Source: Streptococcus mitis
Lineage (GTDB): Bacteria; Bacillota; Bacilli; Lactobacillales; Streptococcaceae
Reading direction: 5' to 3'
Assembly (NCBI RefSeq): GCF_013305725.1
Contig: NZ_CP047883.1
Location: forward strand, 1,653,001-1,717,000
DNA length: 64,000 nucleotides
Part shown: positions 20,400 to 30,806 of the stretch, in pieces
How positions within the stretch are numbered: the first letter of the stretch is position 1
Layout: each line of letters starts with the position of its first letter
Position numbers and translations under genes: made by a program
The notes under the pieces: generated by a model
Database searches by the model: none
Told to the model about the DNA's origin: nothing
What the model saw: the letters and a program-made list of their open reading frames with translations, nothing else

Positions 20400-20868
20400 C
20401 TTGTTTAGAATAATCCTCTTCTATTGAAAATGAATGAAAGTCAACTGATTGAAGACCTGCGCTCAACAGCTGTACTTTGTAATGATAGGCCTCTTCTGGA
20501 TAGGTAAAGGTGAAATCAAAATCTTTTTCAATCACTTGATCAACCTGCTTATCGTAACGATCCATAAAAATGAGTCTAAAATATAAACCATTTTGAGGTT
20601 GAACAGTCATCTGACTAACCAAACGGTAACGATGGCCCTTTTTTAAAAGAGGTAAGGTTGGGGTTAAGCGATTTCCCTGAAAATTAAAACTTGAGGTCCA
20701 CTCATGAATCATAGTACCAGAATTCACCATACTATTTTCAAAATAAACATGATCACGTGAATGGTAGATAACGACTGACCCATATAAAAAGCTATTCTCT
20801 GCTAAAACTCCTAAGCTGGCCCCTCGAAATTCTCCCCAATAAATTTCTTTATTCCGTTTGATAATCAT
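20389..20868 (-). CDS. asp3: Accessory Sec system protein Asp3
   Basis: A 159-residue soluble, beta-rich protein. It is assigned by position between asp2 and secA2 and by segments such as [20 protein letters not shown] and the C-terminal [12 protein letters not shown]. Asp3 joins Asp1 and Asp2 in a cytosolic complex needed for SRRP export. Its ATG overlaps the asp2 stop by one base (TAATG), implying coupled translation. Confidence 0.9.
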   Translation of the reverse strand: MIIKRNKEIYWGEFRGASLGVLAENSFLYGSVVIYHSRDHVYFENSMVNSGTMIHEWTSSFNFQGNRLTPTLPLLKKGHRYRLVSQMTVQPQNGLYFRLIFMDRYDKQVDQVIEKDFDFTFTYPEEAYHYKVQLLSAGLQSVDFHSFSIEEDYSKQDVE

Positions 20869-22400
20869 TAAAACTTTCTCCCAAAATTTTGCTCTAATAC
20901 TATCTTATAAAAATTCATAAACCATGTTGTACTTGTAGCACTATCATCGTTATGGCGACCCGAAGTACCTTTTACCATGATGTGAGCCCCCGAATGATAA
21001 AGGGCCTCTACTAATCCCTCAAAAGCGCGTGGATCATAATCTTCCTCTTTCATATATGAGAGTCCAAAAATTGTTTGGCTAAAATCTGCTTTTTTAAAGG
21101 CAGTCCAAAAGCGGTCATCCAGTGCTCTCATGGCATCTATGCTAGCATCTCCCTTAGAATGATGACGTAAAATATCAAAAGCAGTCGGGAAAATTCCAGG
21201 TGCTTCGAGTCTACCTCTTTCAGCTATCAAGCCAAGATTGGTTAAGGGTTTAGCAACTATAACTGCTCGGGGTTCAAAAAAAGAGCTATAATACATAGAA
21301 CCATAGGTTCCCATAGACATCCCTGAAAGGATTAATTCCTTATTTGAAAATCCTAACAAATCTAAATACTCTTGAATAACATTTCGAATCCCATTTTCAA
21401 GATATTCATCACCTAAATAGAAGGCTCCACCATCTATCCGAGGATCAGAAAATAAGATAAAAGGAGCTCCCAAATATTTCATAATACCAAAACCTTCAAA
21501 CCCTTCTGCTCGTCGATAACCAGAAAAGTAGATATTCAGAGGTGGCTTAAAGTCTCCTGGATAGAAGAAGTAATTGATTTCCTCACGCTTGTCATTATGA
21601 ATAATGCCACCACCAAGAACATACTTACCAAATTGGTAGCGTGTTAAACGCTGGTGAAGAGCTCCGATTCTCAGACGTCCTGCTCCTCGCGCTTCTAGAG
21701 AAATACTGATAAATGAGGAAAAATCATCGTCCAATACAAGGGCGGTCTCCATATCCTCAACTGTAAAAACTCGTTCTTTAACAAAACCAGCAGTGGACCC
21801 ATCTTGGATATTCCGAACAACAAGGCGAATATCACAAGTCCAATCTTTCTCATATTCTAGCCAGAGTTCTACTGGGTTAAACTCGCTTGCTCGGATATTA
21901 TACTTCCAGCTAATTAAGGGGCGGAAGTCGTCACCGTACTTCCCTAATAGTTCTAAATTTTCATAACCATTATAACGAACCTGCCCCGTAAAAGCAGGAT
22001 TGACAATCATATCAATCGCAACTAACTTATCCCCATACTGACCTCTAAACAAGGCCTTAGATAGGAGTCGTAACAGTTCTGCTGGATTTGAAAAGTCTGC
22101 TGTTTGAGCACAAGTTTTTTTCAAAAAATCTTGAACATCTTCTGTTTGAGGTTCAGCTGTATCGGGATAGAAAATAGTATAAGGAGTCACCATTCTCATC
22201 AAAGGAAGCAAATCAGATAGATGCTCAGGATTTTCAACTAAAACAGCTGAAAAAGTCTTTAATCCTTCCATTTTCATGACCTTCCTTATGGCAGTCGTTG
22301 ATCCTGGCCAAAAGAAATGCCAATCCATATTTTCAGGAAGTTCACAGTCATGGCTCCAATTTTTAGTTCCTATCTGCAAAATCTGTAATTTATTACTCAC
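20868..22400 (-). CDS. asp2: Accessory Sec system protein Asp2 (acetyltransferase-like)
   Basis: A 510-residue protein with an alpha/beta-hydrolase-like C-terminal domain. ILSGMSMGTYGSMYY holds the nucleophile serine (GxSxG), and a late SGRHNDDSA supplies a candidate catalytic His. In S. gordonii Asp2 both supports export and O-acetylates GlcNAc on the SRRP. Translation begins at a GTG (22400), supported by GAGGAGG upstream and an 8-base overlap with asp1. Confidence 0.92.
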   Translation of the reverse strand: MSNKLQILQIGTKNWSHDCELPENMDWHFFWPGSTTAIRKVMKMEGLKTFSAVLVENPEHLSDLLPLMRMVTPYTIFYPDTAEPQTEDVQDFLKKTCAQTADFSNPAELLRLLSKALFRGQYGDKLVAIDMIVNPAFTGQVRYNGYENLELLGKYGDDFRPLISWKYNIRASEFNPVELWLEYEKDWTCDIRLVVRNIQDGSTAGFVKERVFTVEDMETALVLDDDFSSFISISLEARGAGRLRIGALHQRLTRYQFGKYVLGGGIIHNDKREEINYFFYPGDFKPPLNIYFSGYRRAEGFEGFGIMKYLGAPFILFSDPRIDGGAFYLGDEYLENGIRNVIQEYLDLLGFSNKELILSGMSMGTYGSMYYSSFFEPRAVIVAKPLTNLGLIAERGRLEAPGIFPTAFDILRHHSKGDASIDAMRALDDRFWTAFKKADFSQTIFGLSYMKEEDYDPRAFEGLVEALYHSGAHIMVKGTSGRHNDDSATSTTWFMNFYKIVLEQNFGRKF

Positions 22401-23964
22401 TATTTGCCTCCTCTAACCATTTTTCCCACTTGTCTACAAATTGATCACCTGTATTTTGTCGAATCTTATCAATTGAGTAAATTAAGGCTTGATTCCAATG
22501 TTTCAGGGTATCTAAAAAGTAGTGTCCTGCCTTACTAAACTCTGATAAATCTGATAGAATATAACCATTTTGTAAGTGAGTCACATATTCTGACTCTTTT
22601 AAGTTGATTTGAGGAATTCCTGCACTAATCCCTGCAATCTGTGTGTAAATATTAGCGACTGGATTCAAATCAACAATTAAACGAGTATATTCTAACTCAC
22701 GAATTAAGCCCATCTCATCATTTAGATTGATAATCTTAAAGCGATAATCATCTCTAGTATTTTCCTCTAATGTATTTTCTGCATCAGATAACACAGAATC
22801 CTTTAATAGATCCCTCGGGTTAAGACGCTCCATAATCAGCATATCGAGTTGATTTTGCAAATCTTCAATTTGATAACCTTCTGCATTGAATAACGAAAAA
22901 ACAACCTCCGTCAAAGGATTTTTCGAGACAAAATGTAAGATTTCATACAAAACTTTTGGATCTTGTTGCATCTGTACATCTAGTTGGACATAAATTTTTG
23001 ATTCCTTTAATCGTTGACTAACTCCTAATTTCAAACGCGTATCAAAAGAAGGTAAATGATGCATTTTTGAAGCAAATTGGGGATAGGTCTCTTGTAATCG
23101 CTCAAGAAAATCTTTCCGATCACTAATCAAAAATCTGGACTTCTCCACTACCTGACGATGATCTTGTAAATTATCTGCTTGATTTCTTTCAATAAAGAAA
23201 CTTATAATTTTAGGAGCCTTTTCTGGCAATCTTTCTAACAATTGATTTTGAAACTTGGTGTTAGCTGCCAAGACAAATGAATCTCCAACCTCATAATCTC
23301 GATTTAAAAATTTTATTAAGAATTCCCAGATAACCTCATCTATACTATCATAAGTTAATTTTCCAAAACGATAGCCTACTGCTGGATTTACCTTTACAAC
23401 CGGCTGTTCTCCTTGCAAATTTTCCCTTAATTGCCACTGACCAATAGCGTTGTAATAATAACGAGTAGCTGGTCTTTGATCCCTATACTCTACAAGACTA
23501 GACAAAAAACCACGATCATCAAAATAGCAAATAAAATCAACTTGGTTATCTTTAAAATACGTGATGTAGCTGATAAAGCCTTCTGAACCATATTCAATTT
23601 CAGCATAAAGTGCCCCTTGCTGTTTAACTGCAATCACAAAGGGAGTATAGATAAAGTCACAATCTTCATCCCACGCTAAATCCTTTAATTGCAAAGGATG
23701 CATCTCCTCATTTTCAATATTTTGTATAGCATCAAAAACAGAAAAGACTTCCGACTCTAATAGATCTTGTCTATGTAGCAAGTAACGCAGATGAGGATGA
23801 TAAGTCAACCATAGTATCTTAGATTCTAGTTCTTGGCGTTTAAAAATTCGAATTTGGTGCAACACATCATCAAATTCTAAGCGATAAGGAGTCCTATACC
23901 AAGGTACAATACTTGCCTGCCAAGATTGATTGTTATTTTCTAAAAAAGGGATGAAATAATACAT
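22393..23964 (-). CDS. asp1: Accessory Sec system protein Asp1
   Basis: A 523-residue soluble protein starting MYYFIPFLENNNQSWQASIV, the typical Asp1 N-terminus. Asp1 proteins have a GT-B-like fold without activity and form a complex with Asp2 and Asp3 for export of the glycosylated SRRP. It lies 15 bases after secY2 with AGGAGA as the ribosome binding site. Confidence 0.92.
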   Translation of the reverse strand: MYYFIPFLENNNQSWQASIVPWYRTPYRLEFDDVLHQIRIFKRQELESKILWLTYHPHLRYLLHRQDLLESEVFSVFDAIQNIENEEMHPLQLKDLAWDEDCDFIYTPFVIAVKQQGALYAEIEYGSEGFISYITYFKDNQVDFICYFDDRGFLSSLVEYRDQRPATRYYYNAIGQWQLRENLQGEQPVVKVNPAVGYRFGKLTYDSIDEVIWEFLIKFLNRDYEVGDSFVLAANTKFQNQLLERLPEKAPKIISFFIERNQADNLQDHRQVVEKSRFLISDRKDFLERLQETYPQFASKMHHLPSFDTRLKLGVSQRLKESKIYVQLDVQMQQDPKVLYEILHFVSKNPLTEVVFSLFNAEGYQIEDLQNQLDMLIMERLNPRDLLKDSVLSDAENTLEENTRDDYRFKIINLNDEMGLIRELEYTRLIVDLNPVANIYTQIAGISAGIPQINLKESEYVTHLQNGYILSDLSEFSKAGHYFLDTLKHWNQALIYSIDKIRQNTGDQFVDKWEKWLEEANSE

Positions 23965-23979
23965 ATATTCTCCTCACAA

Positions 23980-25209
23980 TTATGAATCGATTTCTAAGAG
24001 TTGTCTATAGTTCTCATTTAATGTCAAGGCATCAATTTCTTCCTTGATATTAAACACCATTCCATTAAAAATAAAGAATAAACCTGGAAGCATCGTTAGT
24101 TGCATATAGCGCGGATCATATAATACAATCAACATTGGTAATCCTGCCATCAGAACAGTATAGGTAGAACCAATAACTGCAAAACGCAAGATCAACCAAT
24201 TGATATACCGGCTTGTTTCTTCTCCTGGATATATATTATAGATATACTCCCCAGATTTTTTCATCTTCTCAGCAATTTCTTCTCCATTCATATTAATAAA
24301 AGAGAAAGCAAGTCCCAATATAAACAGTACCACAATATATGTATACAGCCAGACCGGGCGTCCAATTGCAAATTGGCCTATCCAATCCTGTATCCAGGAA
24401 GCATTTGGAAAAATAACTTGGAGTAACATTAGAAAATACTGCGGAATAGATACGAAGGACATGGCGTACATAAAAGGCATTCCTCCTGCAGGATTTAGCT
24501 GTATATCCAAATAAGAATAACGTTTAAAGCGATTGTGTATCATAATCTTATTTACCAGAATTCGATAACGAGCTCTCTGAACTCTAACTGCAATCGCTAA
24601 AAATACAACTGAAAGCATCAAAAGAGCCACAATCAATAAGGGACCAACTTGTAATTCTTTGATACTTTTTAAGATGTTTTCTGGCATACTAGACACCATA
24701 CTTGACATCAAGATAACTAGAGACCCTCCGACACCAAACAAAGAATTCAAATCTGATAACCAGACTAAGAAAAAGGTGCCCGCAATCAAGAGTAGAACAT
24801 TCATGGTCAAGACTAGCCCATAACTCACCCCTGACTGAATAGGGAGATTTAGAGTAATGGCTAATGATTGGATTAAAGCAATGACAAACGTTAATATCAT
24901 TTTTCGTCGATCTTGAACTTCTAGTGGTAAACTCCCCAATCCAAGTTTTTTAGACATACTAAACATTTGCCATAAAATCATAGCCGACATCCATGGAGAC
25001 AGTCCAACTGAAAATAGGGAAAGACTCCGAAGATTACCACCTGTTATAGCAGTTGAAAAGGCTAAGAAAGCTGTAGTTCCACCCAAAAAATTCGTGTCAT
25101 TTACGTTTACAAAGGGAAGGGTCAATCTACTTCCTAAAACGTAAATAAATAAGAAGGAAATCGTCCACATGACTCTTTTAACGATGACCGATGTCAATTT
25201 TTTCTTCAA
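23980..25209 (-). CDS. secY2: Accessory Sec translocase channel SecY2
   Basis: A 409-residue multi-span membrane protein, the SecY paralogue dedicated to SRRP export. Ten hydrophobic helices can be drawn, with SecY-like features such as [31 protein letters not shown] and [18 protein letters not shown]. Translation apparently starts at a TTG (25209) after a GGAG site; the next Met is residue 14, inside the first helix region, so the TTG is preferred. Confidence 0.94.
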   Translation of the reverse strand: MKKKLTSVIVKRVMWTISFLFIYVLGSRLTLPFVNVNDTNFLGGTTAFLAFSTAITGGNLRSLSLFSVGLSPWMSAMILWQMFSMSKKLGLGSLPLEVQDRRKMILTFVIALIQSLAITLNLPIQSGVSYGLVLTMNVLLLIAGTFFLVWLSDLNSLFGVGGSLVILMSSMVSSMPENILKSIKELQVGPLLIVALLMLSVVFLAIAVRVQRARYRILVNKIMIHNRFKRYSYLDIQLNPAGGMPFMYAMSFVSIPQYFLMLLQVIFPNASWIQDWIGQFAIGRPVWLYTYIVVLFILGLAFSFINMNGEEIAEKMKKSGEYIYNIYPGEETSRYINWLILRFAVIGSTYTVLMAGLPMLIVLYDPRYMQLTMLPGLFFIFNGMVFNIKEEIDALTLNENYRQLLEIDS

Positions 25210-25295
25210 ATTTTTCTCCTACTTTATTTAATCAATGAAATATTCTAATAAAAATGGCTAAATCTATAAATAAATCTTTTGCCAATAATGGTATT

Positions 25296-25317
25296 CCCTC
25301 ATCCTAATGGATGAGGG
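25296..25317. other. Strong hairpin between gtf3 and secY2
   Basis: CCCTCATCC (25296-25304) and GGATGAGGG (25309-25317) form a perfect 9-bp GC-rich stem with a 4-base loop, extendable past one mismatch. Neither strand has a T tract, so it is not a classic terminator. It may be an mRNA processing or stability site separating glycosyltransferase genes from the sec/asp part. Confidence 0.5.
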
Positions 25318-25337
25318 CATTCCATAACTATCATGCT

Positions 25338-26345
25338 CTAGATATCCAAAACTTGCATCACTGCATCAATCAATAGTTTTTTTGTAAAGTAGCCTTGTTT
25401 CAAGGCATAACTAACTTTATATACATTTTCAACCATGTATTGATAAGCTTCTGCTGTTGTTTCCTCTACTAGACGATTGGCCTCTTCCAAACTATCCACT
25501 ACATAACCTAAGCCTTTTTCCCTTATGAAACTGGCATTTGAGAGATAGGATGGCACTACTACTGGAATTCCAGCAGCAAGATAGGTGCTAACTTTATGAG
25601 AGATATTCAAGCGATAATAGTCTGCCTCATCCGCTGGATTTTCGCTAGTTCCCCATACTAAACCAAATCCTCCCTCTGACAAAGCAAGAAGCAACTCTGG
25701 ATCAGTTTTCCAACCTTTAAAGGAAACTCTTGGGTTACGATTCTCTTGATTAGATTCGGAGAAAATATCGAGAGGGGGTGAGTAAGCCCAGTTGGATAAG
25801 TGCTCAAAACGCTTCACACTACCCGCAAAAGATAGTTTTTTCTGAAAAGCAGGTTGTCTCAAAGGATAGTTATGAACATGGTCCCACATGCCTTGGATAA
25901 TAATTTTTTGAACTGTCAATCCTTCCTGAATGAGCCGTTCCTTCATTTTCTCTGACGGAACAACTACTAGATCCGATTGGTTGTACATCTCAATGTACTC
26001 AGGCATCAAGTAATAATTTGATGGAAACATGAGAGGTGGTACATCATGGATAAAAGTAATGATTTTCGTATTTAAAATCTTACATTTCCTGATAAAGGCC
26101 TGGTCATACTCTCTCCCATTCCATGTAGGAGATTGATAAACAACAATATCTCCGTAACCTACTTTAGCCATGACACCATCTAAACGACTATTCAGCTCAC
26201 CTTGACTATCACTATAAATATCGTAAAAGTAAAAACCAAGTTCGTGAAAGTCTAACTTTCTTGCAATTTTAACGGTTTCATTCTGGGCAATTAAAGCTGT
26301 ACTCTGTCCAGACATACCGTAAATATTTGTAATATTTATCTTCAT
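25338..26345 (-). CDS. gtf3: SRRP glucosyltransferase Gtf3 (Nss family)
   Basis: A 335-residue GT-B protein matching Gtf3/Nss, which adds the second sugar (usually glucose) to GlcNAc on the SRRP. Recognised segments are FIHDVPPLMF, LSFAGSVKRFEHL and the donor-site region YYRLNISHKVSTYLAAGIPV. It follows the 1072-residue glycosyltransferase after eight bases. The ribosome binding site is weak (AAGGA 13 bases before the ATG). Confidence 0.9.
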   Translation of the reverse strand: MKINITNIYGMSGQSTALIAQNETVKIARKLDFHELGFYFYDIYSDSQGELNSRLDGVMAKVGYGDIVVYQSPTWNGREYDQAFIRKCKILNTKIITFIHDVPPLMFPSNYYLMPEYIEMYNQSDLVVVPSEKMKERLIQEGLTVQKIIIQGMWDHVHNYPLRQPAFQKKLSFAGSVKRFEHLSNWAYSPPLDIFSESNQENRNPRVSFKGWKTDPELLLALSEGGFGLVWGTSENPADEADYYRLNISHKVSTYLAAGIPVVVPSYLSNASFIREKGLGYVVDSLEEANRLVEETTAEAYQYMVENVYKVSYALKQGYFTKKLLIDAVMQVLDI

Positions 26346-26353
26346 AATTCTAT

Positions 26354-29300
26354 TTAAATCCTTACAACAACTTGCTTATTATAGATTTCATCCTCAACTA
26401 GCTGAATTTCTTGATCAAAATTATGCTCTGCGGTATGCTTGTGTGAGAATTTTACTTTTGAAGTTGCTCCCATCTTAAACCACTCATATTCGGAATCAAT
26501 ATGACCTAAATCAATCGCTTGTATATCTTTTTTGCTTAAATGATAAGCTAAAACCTTGGCTGTAGGGCCAAGCATCAAGAATACTAATTTACCATCGGCA
26601 TGCTTCTCTATCGCTTCTTGAATAGCCTGAACTTTACTGTAGGCATTTCTAGAAGGGCAGATAATACGCTCAACCGACTGAACATTGTCAAAAAGATCGT
26701 TCCCAACTCCTGAACGTGAGTTTTCACCTTCGACGATCAAGATATCTCGTTTATCCCAAAGTTTCTTTAATTTTTCAAAGTGAGTAACCGAAGCAGACTT
26801 ATCTTTAAGATCCATATAAGGACGGGATATAAAAGTCGAACCATAAAAGCTTGCTGTACAAAATCTATGATAAGCTTCTTTATATTGCTCCAAATGTTTT
26901 TGCCAAAAGTTGACAGCTTCGGGGTTATAGCGTTCCAATCCTTCAAAAACATCTGAAAGACAAATCAGCAATTCTGGGGAACTCTCTAGTTGGATTATAC
27001 TTCTAAGTTGCTCTGCCAGTTTCTCATCATAGTCTTGATATGGGATCCCATGTCCCATCATAATATCCATTTCTCCATCCCCATAGCGAATAACAGAAGA
27101 ATCGTACTCTAGTATATAATCAAGACTCTGTTGGATATCCAGCACCTTTGGATAAGTTTGATGCTTTTTTACAGGCAACTTCCCATTTTGACAATATTCT
27201 TCAATAACGAGAATCATCTCTTCAGGATGCCCTTGATCATAGAGGAACTGCCCTTGCTTACCGTGAGCAACACTTTCAAAAGCAAACACTGGTTTTCCCA
27301 CTTGTTGAAAACGTCCAATAATGCCATCAACTTCAACATCAGCATTAATATCTAGTAAGAAGTCACAGCCCTCAACCAAACTATCAATCAAATCTGGTTG
27401 CCCGGCGATATCCGATAAGACCGAAACATTTGGGTAAGCTAGTAAAGCTGTAATACTATCAGCTACCATAACTGGGGCAGCTACATAAAACTTGACATTT
27501 GGTAGATTTTCAATCAAGTATCCCATATTTCTCAAGTCACTTGAGTATGTATATACTAGAGCTGAGTGTTGAATCCCTGTGTACTGACTTACCTGATCTT
27601 TTGTCAAACAAGGCGTTACCTGACTCATATCCGACCAATCTTGGGTATTATAATACCACCAAACATCTCGATAGATGGAACGCTCATACAGTCCCCATGG
27701 CTTTCTCTCTGTCAAATAATGAATAATCGGTGGATAAGTCCCTAGCTCTGGTCGATAATCTGAGAAATGAGTGTGCAAGGTAATGCAGTTATATTTAAAA
27801 TCTAAAGCCAACCAGCGGTCTTTAAATAAGAGATTCAAAATGCTTTGATCATCCTGAGCAACCTTATCATGCAACTCATTAGTCATCTCAATCAATTGTT
27901 TGCGAACTTCTTCTTGTTTCCATAGTCGATTATTGACTAACATCACACCTGAATTAAAAATATGTTCACCAAAATAAATTTCTCCTCCCAGATCTTTAGC
28001 AGCAGCCAACGGATAGTCGCCCAAATCTACGGCAAATAGAGGACTTAGATCTCCTGTGACAACCAAGTCACAATCCAGATATAAAACCTTATCTTCTTCA
28101 ACAAAATCTGAGATAAAATAACGTAAAAATACTGCATAGTGAATATTGGTCTTATATTGACTGATATGGGAACTATTGACACGAGCATTGACGATTTCAC
28201 AGTCTAGTTTCTTTAACTTACGATTGAGATTGTAAAACCATTCCGTGGGAAAGTCGCTATTAATTAAATAAAAACGAATTTGTCTATTATGAGAGCAGAT
28301 TGACTTAATTGTCGTCACAACCTGATCAGCATATTGATAATTGGCACCTAGTACGATTGCTTTCATGTTCATTTTGTCTTTCTTTAATTCTTTGATTGCT
28401 TCTATCATTGACTGTGGAGATTGCGAAGAGACTACTATTTTTTCCAATTGGTTTTTATTGGTTATATCAAAAGTCATTACTGGCTTATCTGCATTGATAT
28501 AGCGATCGACAATAAATTCCATAGAACTTCCCTTATGGATATCCAGATAAGCATCTGACTTTTCAATCATTTCATCAATCACTACTCCAACCATACTAGG
28601 ATATAGGTGAACATTGGGATAGTTATCTAAAGCCAGAAGGATATCTCCCATATCCGTATAAGCGCCGATATGAAAACCGACTTCAGGAAGAGCCTTGGCT
28701 AGTTCATCAATATAAAGAACATCCTGCGAATCTGTAAATGTAAATAGATTGACATCATGAAGGTCATAAACTCTTTTAATAATAAAATGTCCAGCATAAT
28801 GGTCAGCAATTTGACAGAAACTAATATCTCGGAAAGCCCACCATAAATCCCGATAGCGATATCCCATCAGTGTGGACCATGGTTTCCTATAGGTCGTATA
28901 GTGGATAATCAATGGTTCTTGATCCAATTCAAAATGTGAATCCCAATGACTATAAAATGCGATAACATCATGACCAACTTGAAGATTGAAATGCTTATTT
29001 AAATCTAACCAGTGATTCTGGAATACTAAATTGAAAATGGTTTGATCTCCATTAAACCCTTCTGTATTAGTATGATCAAGATATGACATATACTCCACTG
29101 TCTTATCAAACAACATGGAAGTAACATCCTTTTCTCGCCACTTTTGACTATCAATAACCAACATCCCTGAGTTAAAACCATTACCATCAGCATCCCTTAC
29201 TGCTGCTATAGAGTAATCTCCAAGATCAAGTTCAAATAATGAGCTCAAATCTCCGTTAATAATAATATCACTATCTAAGTAAACCACTCTTTCTTCCTTG

Positions 29301-29572
29301 ACAAGTCTTGGAATTAAGAATCGAGCGTAAGCTATAGGGGAAATGTGCTCTTGTGTTCTCCACTCAGAATCAATCGCGTTACCAATATAAATATCCTCTA
29401 CAATGCTTCCTAATCTTTCCACTTGAATCTTAAGTTCAAGGATCCAATCGCTAGGGATATTCTGATGCAGAATATAAAGCTTAACATTTTGGTTATAGTA
29501 TAAAATAGATTTTATCGTTGTGAGTATTGGGGTAAGATAATGTTTATCCCCAGCAAGTACAATTGCCTTCAT
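26354..29572 (-). CDS. Five-domain SRRP glycosyltransferase: GT8 - module - GT8 - module - GT-D (DUF1792)
   Basis: A 1072-residue fusion. GT8 domain 1 (residues 1-270) has VVYLDSDIIINGDLSSLF; GT8 domain 2 (about 400-670) begins MKAIVLGANYQYADQVV and has VLYLDCDLVVTGDLSPLF. Each is followed by a ~130-residue module like the GtfB C-terminus (about 273-400 and 675-803). The last 260 residues are a GT-D/DUF1792 domain (SSVIRYGDGEMDIMMG, SRSGVGNDLFDN), as in dGT1 of S. parasanguinis, which adds glucose to SRRP glycans. All DxD-type motifs look intact, so up to three sugar transfers could come from one chain. Donors and linkages are unknown. Confidence 0.85.
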   Translation of the reverse strand: MKAIVLAGDKHYLTPILTTIKSILYYNQNVKLYILHQNIPSDWILELKIQVERLGSIVEDIYIGNAIDSEWRTQEHISPIAYARFLIPRLVKEERVVYLDSDIIINGDLSSLFELDLGDYSIAAVRDADGNGFNSGMLVIDSQKWREKDVTSMLFDKTVEYMSYLDHTNTEGFNGDQTIFNLVFQNHWLDLNKHFNLQVGHDVIAFYSHWDSHFELDQEPLIIHYTTYRKPWSTLMGYRYRDLWWAFRDISFCQIADHYAGHFIIKRVYDLHDVNLFTFTDSQDVLYIDELAKALPEVGFHIGAYTDMGDILLALDNYPNVHLYPSMVGVVIDEMIEKSDAYLDIHKGSSMEFIVDRYINADKPVMTFDITNKNQLEKIVVSSQSPQSMIEAIKELKKDKMNMKAIVLGANYQYADQVVTTIKSICSHNRQIRFYLINSDFPTEWFYNLNRKLKKLDCEIVNARVNSSHISQYKTNIHYAVFLRYFISDFVEEDKVLYLDCDLVVTGDLSPLFAVDLGDYPLAAAKDLGGEIYFGEHIFNSGVMLVNNRLWKQEEVRKQLIEMTNELHDKVAQDDQSILNLLFKDRWLALDFKYNCITLHTHFSDYRPELGTYPPIIHYLTERKPWGLYERSIYRDVWWYYNTQDWSDMSQVTPCLTKDQVSQYTGIQHSALVYTYSSDLRNMGYLIENLPNVKFYVAAPVMVADSITALLAYPNVSVLSDIAGQPDLIDSLVEGCDFLLDINADVEVDGIIGRFQQVGKPVFAFESVAHGKQGQFLYDQGHPEEMILVIEEYCQNGKLPVKKHQTYPKVLDIQQSLDYILEYDSSVIRYGDGEMDIMMGHGIPYQDYDEKLAEQLRSIIQLESSPELLICLSDVFEGLERYNPEAVNFWQKHLEQYKEAYHRFCTASFYGSTFISRPYMDLKDKSASVTHFEKLKKLWDKRDILIVEGENSRSGVGNDLFDNVQSVERIICPSRNAYSKVQAIQEAIEKHADGKLVFLMLGPTAKVLAYHLSKKDIQAIDLGHIDSEYEWFKMGATSKVKFSHKHTAEHNFDQEIQLVEDEIYNKQVVVRI

Positions 29573-29582
29573 ATAAATCCTT

Positions 29583-30806
29583 TTAGTTGCTTAATCGTGC
29601 GCAATAGGCTTTTATAGCTTCCACCATTTTCTCCGGTTCGGATGATGAAAAAACGTAACTTCTTCCACTTGAATCATGACTAGTATTGTCGAAAGCGAAG
29701 ATTGGTTTGTTTTTATGATGAATTTCTTCGATAATAGCCCCTACAACTCCACCATGATTGATATCCAGATAAAAATCCATCTTATCCATGGTTTCCTTCT
29801 TGTTAAAAGGACTAAAGTTGGGATAAATTGAAAGATTCAAAAATCGTTGCATATCAACTACGCTCTCAGCAAAATCTGTTGGAGCCAATACTGTAACATG
29901 AAGTTCCGGCAATTCAGATAATAGGTATTCTATTGATTCTAGACCAGCACTATTTGTAAAAATACAAGTATGATATAAGGGAGCCTTCACCAGTTCTGAA
30001 AATGAACGTCTGATGATATCTGTTTCTAGCAATACATCATTCCAGTTCAAACCATAATAAAACCACCATAACTTACGAAAACGTGTCAGCGTCAAATGGG
30101 TCCATGGTTTAAATTCCGTGGTATAGTGAATAATCTTTGGTTCATACTTTCCGTAATAGTTAGACTGATACCATTCCATATTCCCACTTAAATGGAGAAA
30201 TTGATCCAAACCAACCATAAAATTATACTCTTTATCCAAATGTAGCCACTGGTCACCAAAATACATATTGAGAACGCCTTGGTCTCCATAAACATGTTCA
30301 TGATGTTTGGCAGTCAACTCCAGTAGACTTTGTGTCAAACAATTTTCTCTCCATTTCTTTGCATCAATTACCATCACACCTGAATTAAAGGTTGTTAACC
30401 AACCACTCTGATCAACATCCTGAACAGCTGCGATAGCATATCCCTGTAAATCCAAGAAAAATAAGTCATCTAATTTTGCATTGACAATCGTATCCGAGTC
30501 TAAATAAAGAACCCTATCTTCTATAACTTCATCTGCAATAAAATATCTAAAGAAAGCAGCATAGGATAAGATTGCATTCGGTAAGTGAAAATCACGAAGA
30601 TTATGAGCTGTTTTTTTGACATTTATAATCTCAGATCCAATAATCTTCAAACGATGTCTCATCAATAAAAACCATTCACTAGGTAGGTCGTCATTAAACA
30701 CATAAAACTTTACTTTATGATTATGAACTGAAACTGACTTTATAACGGTTTCTACCTTATCAATATAATTAATATCAGCTCCAAGAGCAATCACTTTTTT
30801 ATGCAT
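29583..30806 (-). CDS. GT8-family SRRP glycosyltransferase with GtfB-like C-terminal module
   Basis: A 407-residue protein. Residues 1-275 are a GT8 domain with VLYLDSDTIVNAKLDDLFFL (DxD) and NSGVMVIDAKKWRE. Residues about 280-405 are the island's shared module (CIFTNSAGLESIEYLLSELP, MDFYLDINHGGVV). The frame is open four codons further to a GTG at 30818, but the ATG at 30806 has GGAG six bases upstream and gives the usual N-terminus MHKKVIALGAD. It overlaps the preceding GT8 gene by eight bases and is closely related to it, suggesting gene duplication. Confidence 0.85.
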   Translation of the reverse strand: MHKKVIALGADINYIDKVETVIKSVSVHNHKVKFYVFNDDLPSEWFLLMRHRLKIIGSEIINVKKTAHNLRDFHLPNAILSYAAFFRYFIADEVIEDRVLYLDSDTIVNAKLDDLFFLDLQGYAIAAVQDVDQSGWLTTFNSGVMVIDAKKWRENCLTQSLLELTAKHHEHVYGDQGVLNMYFGDQWLHLDKEYNFMVGLDQFLHLSGNMEWYQSNYYGKYEPKIIHYTTEFKPWTHLTLTRFRKLWWFYYGLNWNDVLLETDIIRRSFSELVKAPLYHTCIFTNSAGLESIEYLLSELPELHVTVLAPTDFAESVVDMQRFLNLSIYPNFSPFNKKETMDKMDFYLDINHGGVVGAIIEEIHHKNKPIFAFDNTSHDSSGRSYVFSSSEPEKMVEAIKAYCARLSN

